The translations under genes and the position numbers were made by a program. A DNA stretch of 18,567 nt from Victivallales bacterium (GTDB lineage Bacteria > Verrucomicrobiota > Lentisphaeria > Victivallales > UBA1829). Position 1 is the stretch's first letter; each line of letters begins with the position of its first letter. The notes beneath the pieces were generated by a model. It was not told the DNA's origin, did no database searches, and saw nothing but the letters and a program-made list of their open reading frames with translations. The stretch lies in contig JAEEQO010000031.1 in the NCBI GenBank assembly GCA_016285335.1, positions 1-18,567 of the forward strand, written 5' to 3'. This document shows, piece by piece, positions 1 to 6,158 of the stretch.

Positions 1-1
1 G

Positions 2-1327
2 ACGCTGAACATGGACGGCGAGGACATCGACAGCATCAGTATCCCCTACGGATTCCGCGACATCGCCCTGCCCTACAGCGCCAAGGACAACCTTCTGCGC
101 CTCAACGGCAAAAAAGTCAGCCTCCGCGGCGTCTCCTACCATCAGGATTCCCCCGGCGTCGCCGTCGCCATGACCGACGAGGACCGCGCCCGCGACCAGA
201 AGATCATGCTCGAGCTCGGCTTCAACTGGCTCCGCTGCGCCCACTACCCGCACAACGTGCGCGAGTTCGCCGACTACGACCGCATCGGCATGATGTGCCA
301 GACCGAGATCCCGTGGGTCAACGGCTTCACGAACACCCCCGCGTTCGAGAAGAACGTGATGCAGTTCACGCATGACATGATCAACAACCTCTACAACCAC
401 CCCAGCATCATCCTGTGGGGCCTCTCCAACGAGATCTTCTACTCCTGGAGCGGCGAGGAATGCGTCCGCGTCCACAACGACGCCTACACCCTCGCACGCC
501 GCCTCGACCCGTACCGCCCCGTCGGACACGTCGAGCGCGAGCAGGAAGTCCGCAGGGGCGCCAGCAACGGCCTGATCTCCGACTGGTTCGGCAACAACAC
601 CTATCCCGGCTGGTACTCCCCGACCACGTTCGAAAACACGAAGGACGGCGTGACCGACACCCAGGTCCTCGCCAAGTTCTACCTGCACGGCATCACCGAG
701 TACGGCTACGGCGGAAACCCGAACCAGCACAACTCCGACTTCATGACGCTCCACCCGAAGAGCAAGACCAACAAGACCGGCACCAGCAACGACACCGGCG
801 GATGGCTCCACCCCGAGGAATACCAGACCCTCGGCCACATCTACTCCTGGAACAAGATCGCGGGCACCCCCGAAGGCCGCCGCATGACCTTCACCTCCCT
901 CTGGATCCTCTTCGACTTCGCAGTCGGCAGCCGCAACGAGGGCGACACCCCCGGCATCAACGACAAGGGGCTCGTGACCCGCGACCGCCAGACGAAGAAG
1001 GACGCCTTCTATTTCTATAAGTGCATCTGGAACCCCGAAAACGAGGTGCACATCATGTCCTCCCGCTGGAAGGAGCGCGACACGAAGGACATCACCATCA
1101 CCGTGTTCTCCAACGGCGATTCCGTCGAGCTCTACCGCAACAACCGCCTGGTCCAGAGACTCGACGAGCCCACCGACACCATCAACAACGTCGTCTGGAC
1201 ATTCGACCCTGTGGAGTTCACCGAGGACGCGAAGAACGGCATCCCGGACACCTTCAAGGCGGTCGCATACCGCAGCGACAAGAAGATCGGCCAGCACTCG
1301 GCGTATTTCACCACCACCGCGAAGTAA
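2..1327 (+). CDS. Glycoside hydrolase family 2 protein, C-terminal part (5' end outside window)
   Basis: The reading frame is open to the left window edge, so the N-terminal sugar-binding jelly-roll is missing and the Met at 11 is internal. What remains starts at the end of the Ig-like domain (YGFRDI) and continues into a GH2 TIM barrel. The family pattern LNGKKVSLRGV followed by LRCAHYPHN is clear. Counting from the Met at 11, the acid/base sits in LWGLSNE (Glu141) and the probable nucleophile in GITEYG (Glu230). The barrel ends near residue 345, and a beta-sandwich tail (about 350-438, with FSNGDSVELYRNN) resembles the Ig-like C-terminal domains of beta-galactosidases and beta-glucuronidases. 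The family cleaves terminal beta-linked sugars from glycans. Beta-galactosidase is the favoured guess because galE follows 63 nt downstream, but the substrate cannot be read from sequence. Localisation is unknown because the N-terminus is absent. Confidence 0.9.
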   Translation, partial: TLNMDGEDIDSISIPYGFRDIALPYSAKDNLLRLNGKKVSLRGVSYHQDSPGVAVAMTDEDRARDQKIMLELGFNWLRCAHYPHNVREFADYDRIGMMCQTEIPWVNGFTNTPAFEKNVMQFTHDMINNLYNHPSIILWGLSNEIFYSWSGEECVRVHNDAYTLARRLDPYRPVGHVEREQEVRRGASNGLISDWFGNNTYPGWYSPTTFENTKDGVTDTQVLAKFYLHGITEYGYGGNPNQHNSDFMTLHPKSKTNKTGTSNDTGGWLHPEEYQTLGHIYSWNKIAGTPEGRRMTFTSLWILFDFAVGSRNEGDTPGINDKGLVTRDRQTKKDAFYFYKCIWNPENEVHIMSSRWKERDTKDITITVFSNGDSVELYRNNRLVQRLDEPTDTINNVVWTFDPVEFTEDAKNGIPDTFKAVAYRSDKKIGQHSAYFTTTAK

Positions 1328-1345
1328 CAGACAAAACAATTACCC

Positions 1346-1367
1346 GGAGCCGCAGAAACGCGGCTCC
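1346..1367 (+). other. Intergenic hairpin between the GH2 gene and galE
   Basis: A perfect 8-bp GC-rich stem (GGAGCCGC pairing with GCGGCTCC) encloses a 6-nt loop (AGAAAC). It lies in the 63-nt gap between the GH2 stop and galE. No T-run follows directly, so it is not a canonical intrinsic terminator. It could be a weak attenuator or an mRNA 3'-end stabilising stem that lets the two genes be expressed at different levels. Confidence 0.4.
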
Positions 1368-1390
1368 TGACATCTTAAAAAGGATTCAAC

Positions 1391-2407
1391 ATGAAGATCT
1401 TAGTCACCGGCGGAGCCGGATACATCGGAAGCCACACCTGCGTCGAACTGCTCAACAAGGGCATGGACGTGGTCGTGATCGACAACCTCGACAACTCCAA
1501 CGCGGAATCCCTGAACCGCGTCGAACAGATCACCGGGAAGAAGGTCGTGTTCTACGAGGCGGACGTCCGCGACCGCGCCGCGCTCGAACGTATCTTCAAC
1601 GAGCACAAGATCGACTGCACCATCCACTTCGCCGGGCTGAAGGCGGTCGGCGAATCCGTCGCGAAGCCGCTGGAATACTACGACAACAACCTGAACTCCA
1701 CGATCACGCTCGCCGAAACGCTCCGCAAGTTCAACTCCAAGAAGATCGTGTTCTCCTCCTCCGCCACGGTCTACAACGGCGCGAACAAAATGCCGCTCGC
1801 CGAGGACAGCATCACCGGCGGCTGCACCAATCCCTACGGCTGGACCAAGTACATGTCCGAACAGATCCTGCGCGACCTCGCGAAGGCCGATCCCGAGTTC
1901 ACCGTGGTCCTGCTCCGCTACTTCAACCCCGTCGGCGCGCACGCGAGCGGGCTCATCGGCGAAGACCCGCGCGGCATCCCGAACAACCTCATGCCGTTCA
2001 TCTCCCAGGTCGCCGTCGGACGCCGCGACCACCTGAACGTCTTCGGCAGCGACTACGACACTCCGGACGGGACCGGCGTGCGCGACTACATCCACGTGGT
2101 CGACCTCGCGCGCGGACACGTCGCCGCCATCGACTTCATGCAGGCGAACAAGGGCGAATTCGTGTTCAACCTCGGCACCGGCGTCGGCTACAGCGTGCTC
2201 GACATGGTCAAGGCGTTCGAGAAAGCCAACGGCATCAGGATCCCCTACGAGCTCGTCGACCGCCGTCCCGGCGACCTCGCCACGTGCTACTCCACCCCCG
2301 CGAAGAGCGAAAAGGTCCTCGGCTGGAAGGCCGAATTCGGGCTGGAGGACATGTGCCGCGACTCCTGGAACTGGCAGAAGAACAACCCGAACGGGTACAG
2401 CAAGTAA
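1391..2407 (+). CDS. galE: UDP-glucose 4-epimerase
   Basis: GalE interconverts UDP-galactose and UDP-glucose in the cytoplasm with bound NAD, the last step of the Leloir pathway and a source of UDP-galactose for surface glycans. The 338-aa length is typical. The Rossmann motif [11 protein letters not shown] is at residues 6-16, and DNLDNSN (31-37) lies where the NAD ribose is bound. The SSSATVY strand carries the active-site Ser/Thr near 124, and the catalytic YxxxK is Y149-x3-K153 in [20 protein letters not shown] and [10 protein letters not shown] are conserved epimerase blocks. The start has AGGA 6 nt upstream. Position next to a GH2 glycosidase suggests that released galactose is channelled into central metabolism. 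The gene ends normally, and base composition changes sharply immediately after its stop codon. Confidence 0.97.
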   Translation: MKILVTGGAGYIGSHTCVELLNKGMDVVVIDNLDNSNAESLNRVEQITGKKVVFYEADVRDRAALERIFNEHKIDCTIHFAGLKAVGESVAKPLEYYDNNLNSTITLAETLRKFNSKKIVFSSSATVYNGANKMPLAEDSITGGCTNPYGWTKYMSEQILRDLAKADPEFTVVLLRYFNPVGAHASGLIGEDPRGIPNNLMPFISQVAVGRRDHLNVFGSDYDTPDGTGVRDYIHVVDLARGHVAAIDFMQANKGEFVFNLGTGVGYSVLDMVKAFEKANGIRIPYELVDRRPGDLATCYSTPAKSEKVLGWKAEFGLEDMCRDSWNWQKNNPNGYSK

Positions 2408-2425
2408 TTGTTTCCTTCCTCGAAG

Positions 2426-3415
2426 ATGAATAAAACACCCGGACACATCGTTATTTTCAAGACGGATGACGGAAAAGTCTCCGTCGACGCCCGCTTCGAT
2501 GCTGAAACGGCCTGGCTGTCTCTGGATCAGATGGCCGCGCTTTTCGAACGGGACAAATCGACTGTTTCCCGGCATATCAAGAACGTTTTTGAGGAAGGGG
2601 AACTGAAACCGGAGGCAGTTGTTGCAAAAATTGCAACAACTGCCGCAGACGGGAAAGTTTATCAGGTGGATTACTACAACTTAGATGTAATCATTTCCGT
2701 CGGATACCGTGTAAAGTCTCAAAGGGGAACGCAGTTCCGCATTTGGGCGACGAAACGCCTGAACGAGTATATCCGCAAGGGCTTTACTCTTGACGACGAG
2801 CGGTTGAAAAGCGGGGCCGGACGCTATTTCCGTGAACTTCTTCAGCGCGTCCGGGACATTCGGTCCAGCGAGCGGAATCTATATCAGCAGGTGACCGACA
2901 TCTATGCGACGGCTATTGATTATGATTCCTCCTCGGAAACCACGCGGAATTTTTTTGCCACGGTACAGAACAAGATGCATTACGCCGCACATCAGCATAC
3001 TGCCGCCGAGATCATTTATAACCGGGTCGATGCGGATAAGCCGTTCGTGGGAATGACGAATTTCAAGGGGAACTATGTGACTCGCGAGGATGTATCCATC
3101 GCAAAGAATTATCTCTCGGACAAGGAATTGCAGACTTTAAACCTTCTGGTCTCCCAATTCCTTGATTATGCGGAGTTGCAGGCGCTCGAAGAAAAGACCA
3201 TGACAATGAACGACTGGATCGCCGCTCTTGACACCATCCTGACCGGCAACGGACGATCCCTGCTTGCCGGAACAGGTTCAGTTTCCCATCGTCAGGCAAT
3301 GGAAAAGGCGGAACATGAGTTTGAAATATACAGGGCGAAAGAAATGCGTGAATTGGAGTCGGATTTCGATCGCATGCTGAAGGAAATCGAAGAAGCGAAG
3401 AAACTGGAAGAATAA
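2426..3415 (+). CDS. RhuM-family (virulence RhuM) DNA-binding-like protein
   Basis: The protein of about 329 aa matches the RhuM family, named after a Salmonella pathogenicity-island gene and often found in islands and beside restriction-modification loci. Its molecular role is not well established. The N-terminal part holds a helix-turn-helix-like segment (WLSLDQMAALFERDKSTVSR, about residues 31-50), and the family signature VDYYNLDVIISVGYRVKS lies about residues 82-99, followed by GTQFRIWATKRLNEYI. The C-terminal 35 residues are charged and helical (MRELESDFDRMLKEIEEAKK). The frame could also open at a TTG directly after the galE stop (2408). The ATG at 2426 is preferred because family members begin with this MNKTPG-like segment. 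The Shine-Dalgarno is weak and no promoter is visible, so expression may rely on read-through from galE. GC is visibly lower than in galE, suggesting lateral acquisition. Confidence 0.88.
   Translation: MNKTPGHIVIFKTDDGKVSVDARFDAETAWLSLDQMAALFERDKSTVSRHIKNVFEEGELKPEAVVAKIATTAADGKVYQVDYYNLDVIISVGYRVKSQRGTQFRIWATKRLNEYIRKGFTLDDERLKSGAGRYFRELLQRVRDIRSSERNLYQQVTDIYATAIDYDSSSETTRNFFATVQNKMHYAAHQHTAAEIIYNRVDADKPFVGMTNFKGNYVTREDVSIAKNYLSDKELQTLNLLVSQFLDYAELQALEEKTMTMNDWIAALDTILTGNGRSLLAGTGSVSHRQAMEKAEHEFEIYRAKEMRELESDFDRMLKEIEEAKKLEE
2614..2644. repeat. Perfect 14-bp inverted repeat with 3-nt spacer inside the RhuM gene
   Basis: GGCAGTTGTTGCAA, then AAA, then TTGCAACAACTGCC. The two 14-nt arms are exact reverse complements and form an almost uninterrupted palindrome. 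It encodes the EAVVAKIATTAAD part of the RhuM-family protein. The first flanking pair (A2613 against G2645) does not match, so the symmetry ends at 14 bp. It may be a protein-binding site, an RNA hairpin in the message, or a by-product of conserved codons. Confidence 0.9.
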
Positions 3416-3459
3416 ATAAAAACGAAATACAACCCACCAACTGGATCAGGAGGACGAAT

Positions 3460-3834
3460 ATGGTAGAACTGGTGTTTGCGACCGCGCTGGACGGGATCGT
3501 GACGTTTGTCCTTTTCCTCATCTGGCAAAACGAACGCGAAATACGCGGCCGTCTGCTGCCGTTATGCGTTCTGACCTTGCTGCATGCGCTCCTGTTTCCC
3601 CTGATGCTGGTTTGCGATTCGCTCCATGCGAGGTTTGCGGAATACATTCTGGGCGGCATCCTTCTTTTCTCCACTCCGGTCCTGTTTGTTTTCATCATCA
3701 TGTATTCGATCAGGCTGTCGAATCGATCCCGCATGACCCGGCTTCTGGAAATCTCCACCGTCATTTTCATCCTCAACCTCGTCATTCAGGCTCTGTGCGC
3801 CATTTTCGCCTGGGGACACAGTCAGGGCGGATGA
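3460..3834 (+). CDS. Small four-helix membrane protein, copy 1 of a tandem pair
   Basis: I do not recognise this 124-aa protein as a named family. It has four hydrophobic stretches (about residues 3-22, 32-52, 63-85 and 95-117) separated by short charged loops, so it should be an inner-membrane protein. The first loop carries WQNEREIRGRLLPL and the third RSRMTR. Both loop motifs recur in the next gene, which marks the two as paralogs. Translation begins at ATG with an excellent AGGAGG 6 nt upstream. It lies 44 nt after the RhuM-like gene and 47 nt before its paralog. Compared with copy 2 the C-terminus differs: the sequence matching the last codons of copy 2 lies after the stop of this gene. 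Function is unknown. Confidence 0.8.
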   Translation: MVELVFATALDGIVTFVLFLIWQNEREIRGRLLPLCVLTLLHALLFPLMLVCDSLHARFAEYILGGILLFSTPVLFVFIIMYSIRLSNRSRMTRLLEISTVIFILNLVIQALCAIFAWGHSQGG

Positions 3835-3881
3835 GATTTCTTCCGGGACTTGGAACCATAACATCATAGGAGACACGAATT

Positions 3882-4283
3882 ATGCTCGAACATGCTCCGG
3901 AACTGTTGCTTTTGCCCATCGCGGGCGTGATTGCGACGATAATCCTTTTTAATATTTGGAAAGACAACTGGGAGATACGCGGACGCGTGCTGCCGTTGTG
4001 GATTCTGACGCTGCTGCATACACTCTCGTTCCTATTGTTTTCCTGTATGATGAACATGCACAGAGGATTGGCCGAAATCGCAGGTATTATCCTGGGCGGG
4101 ATCTATCTCTGTGGCATTCCCGTTTTCCTGCTGTTCATTCTGATCTACGCGACCGTATTGGGGATCAAGGACCGCATGACCCGGCAGATCGGGCTCGCCG
4201 CCGCGATTTTCGCCGGAAACGTTATCCTTCAGCCTTTGATCTTCATTCTCATGTGCTTACTTCGTCCCGGACTTCTGGAATAA
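3882..4283 (+). CDS. Small four-helix membrane protein, copy 2 of a tandem pair
   Basis: This 133-aa protein has four predicted membrane helices (about residues 8-25, 38-55, 66-91 and 100-126) and no recognised family. It shares with copy 1 the arrangement IW(Q/K)..., then EIRGR(L/V)LPL, then LTLLH, then AE with ILGGI, then PV, then RMTR, at the same relative positions. The two arose by tandem duplication followed by considerable divergence. AGGAG sits 9 nt before the ATG, and the ACGAAT between Shine-Dalgarno and start is also found before copy 1, so the duplicated unit included the leader. It is 16 nt upstream of the anchored 609-aa protein gene and probably co-transcribed with it. A membrane partner role for that protein is possible but only inferred. 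Confidence 0.8.
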   Translation: MLEHAPELLLLPIAGVIATIILFNIWKDNWEIRGRVLPLWILTLLHTLSFLLFSCMMNMHRGLAEIAGIILGGIYLCGIPVFLLFILIYATVLGIKDRMTRQIGLAAAIFAGNVILQPLIFILMCLLRPGLLE

Positions 4284-4299
4284 CCCATCGGAGCTTCCC

Positions 4300-6129
4300 A
4301 TGAAAAAACGCACCAGCTTTTCCTCCGCATTCCTCGCCGTTTTGTTCGCCGTCCTGTTCTGCGTCGTGCTGGGCGGCTCCGCTGCTCTCTTCACCGTTTT
4401 CACCGCCGAAATCGCGCCCGCGACGCGAACTCCCGGCTACGCAGACCTGACGGCACGGTTCGGAGCGCCGGTCGATCCCGACGAAGCCCGGCGATGGGTT
4501 GAGCTCGGAGAGACCGCGCGGAAGGGTCCGGAAGCGCTTTTGAACCGAATCCGCGAAGATAAAACTCCCGCGCCATTGATCCACTCCAGATGGTATGTCG
4601 ACGAACGGATCGCGAAAGAGTTCCCGGACGCGGTCGAAACCGAAAACGCCATACGGGAGTTCGGGCGCGCATGGCTGGTCCAGCTGGAAGAGGAAAGCCG
4701 GACACTTCGTGCGCTGACGACAAACGAGGAACGCGAGGCGAAGGCATGGACGCTGCTGAACCTCGCCGACTGGATCGGGAGCGCGGGCGGCTACGGGAAC
4801 GTGTGGCTGTTTTTCCGTCTTCAGGACCTCGCGAATATCCCGGTCGGGTATCTGCTCTCCGACAACGAATATCCGATGGCCTCGCTGGAACAGCTCGTTC
4901 CGCGCCTGCGGGACTATATTGGGATCTTCACGACGATCGGCATCCCCGCGCTGAACTCCGAAGCGCCGGAACCAGTGTTCAAGCTCGGAGAGGTCAAGCC
5001 CGATCCGAAATACGGTCCGCCGCGCACGAAGGGGGACCGGGCAGACGACATTCAGGGACCAGCATTCGCCGCCTGGCACAAAAACCTGGCCGAAGCAACG
5101 AAACAGCTGCGAAAAACGCAGAAAGAGGGGGAATACGTCGGCGACCTGACCGGCGAGGGAAAGCGCAGCCGTCTCCCGGAGAATCTACAGTTCTTCATCG
5201 ACGACAGCGATGACAACGGATTCGACGCGAAGCCCTTTACCGCGCTGGCGCACTGGGACGACAAATTCCACTACAAATTCCTGCTCGGTTTGGTTGGAAG
5301 CAACGTGAAATACTGTCTGGCGTTTCTTGAGTTCCGGCGGAAGGTCGGGAAGATACCCGATCCCGCCGATCTTTTCCCTGAAGAAGTCAGGATCCAAGCG
5401 GAAAAGAAAAAAGAAGAATACGCAAAACGCGGAGAGAAGATCGTTCTGTTCTGGGAAGATCCGAACATGGACCTGTACGGACATGCTTTTCAGGAGGCAT
5501 GGCGTGCCGTCCCCGACATCCCCAACGCCGACCGGAATCTGGATGCCGATGCCTACATGGTCTTCAAGCTCGTGCGCGAAAACAAACTGTACGACGACGA
5601 TTATCAGGCGACGCTTCGGCAAATGGAGAAGATGGAATGGAGCGAGCATGTGAAAAAACAGCGGCAGAGAAGTGAAGAACGGGAAAAACAGGACAGGGAA
5701 GACCCGGTCTACCTGAAATATACCGCCGCGCGCACCATGTGGAAGGATGCCATTGAAAACACGAATCGGATCGAGAAAAAGGTGCTCGAACTGATGAAAA
5801 ACGCCGGAGCAAGCCAGCCGGAGCCGCCCCTGGATGCCCATTATCTGTTTCTGCTGCGTGACGAGAAATATGACGAAGCCGAAGCCTATTTCGAGAAAAG
5901 GAAGCGCAATGCCCTGGGGCGTCTCCCCAATCGGGACGATCTCGCGCGTCAACTCGAAGCGCTCCTGATTCAGGAATCCGAAGCTTTTCAAAAACAGGTC
6001 GAACAGGAACGGGCGTACTCCAAAGCGAAAAAAGAATACGAAGCGTACAAAGCGGAACTCGACCAACAGAGAAAGCTCGAGGATCAGAAGGAAACCGAGG
6101 ACTTTTTCAAAAGCCGCAACATCTATTGA
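4300..6129 (+). CDS. Membrane-anchored protein of unknown function with C-terminal coiled coil
   Basis: This 609-aa protein is not recognised. It opens with MKKRTSFSS and one hydrophobic helix (about residues 10-37) that should act as an uncleaved signal anchor or signal peptide, placing the rest outside the cytoplasm. The body is rich in Glu, Lys, Arg, Trp and Tyr, predicted mostly helical, with no catalytic motif I can name. A charged region (about 362-380 and 440-470) and a long C-terminal heptad-like stretch (about 555-602, QKQVEQERAYSKAKKEYEAY) suggest coiled coils. The segment DAHYLFLLRDEKYDEAEAYF (about 512-531) looks like a single TPR-type helical pair. The start has GGAG 6 nt upstream. 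It follows the paralogous membrane proteins by 16 nt and precedes the GH2 gene by 29 nt, consistent with an operon. GC content is intermediate between the low-GC insert and the surrounding genes. Confidence 0.8.
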   Translation: MKKRTSFSSAFLAVLFAVLFCVVLGGSAALFTVFTAEIAPATRTPGYADLTARFGAPVDPDEARRWVELGETARKGPEALLNRIREDKTPAPLIHSRWYVDERIAKEFPDAVETENAIREFGRAWLVQLEEESRTLRALTTNEEREAKAWTLLNLADWIGSAGGYGNVWLFFRLQDLANIPVGYLLSDNEYPMASLEQLVPRLRDYIGIFTTIGIPALNSEAPEPVFKLGEVKPDPKYGPPRTKGDRADDIQGPAFAAWHKNLAEATKQLRKTQKEGEYVGDLTGEGKRSRLPENLQFFIDDSDDNGFDAKPFTALAHWDDKFHYKFLLGLVGSNVKYCLAFLEFRRKVGKIPDPADLFPEEVRIQAEKKKEEYAKRGEKIVLFWEDPNMDLYGHAFQEAWRAVPDIPNADRNLDADAYMVFKLVRENKLYDDDYQATLRQMEKMEWSEHVKKQRQRSEEREKQDREDPVYLKYTAARTMWKDAIENTNRIEKKVLELMKNAGASQPEPPLDAHYLFLLRDEKYDEAEAYFEKRKRNALGRLPNRDDLARQLEALLIQESEAFQKQVEQERAYSKAKKEYEAYKAELDQQRKLEDQKETEDFFKSRNIY

Positions 6130-6158
6130 CCTCCCCGAAAAAAACACGGAGAAATAAC

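Noticed and set aside
1346..1367. Hairpin before galE considered as a full intrinsic terminator
   Set aside because: The stem is perfect but there is no T-run after it, so efficient termination is unlikely.
2408..2425. TTG at 2408 as the start of the RhuM-family protein
   Set aside because: It adds six residues not seen at the usual family start, lacks any RBS and abuts the galE stop. The ATG at 2426 is more plausible.
1021..2433. A 470-codon plus-strand frame overlapping the GH2 tail and galE
   Set aside because: It is an Arg/His/Gly-rich out-of-frame translation without domains, and the overlapping GH2 and galE frames are unambiguous.
1400..2575. Minus-strand 391-codon frame opposite galE and the start of the RhuM gene
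   Set aside because: It is Val/Asp/Glu/Gly-rich and has no recognisable motif. galE accounts for the coding signal.
2408..4283. The RhuM region considered as part of a restriction-modification or defence system
   Set aside because: No methylase, nuclease, toxin or helicase gene is adjacent within the window. RhuM alone is not enough to call a defence system.
5185..6147. Minus-strand 320-codon Phe-rich frame opposite the 609-aa protein
   Set aside because: Its hydrophobic look comes from reading the Glu/Lys-rich coiled-coil codons (GAA, AAA) on the opposite strand as Phe. The plus-strand frame has a good RBS and signal anchor.
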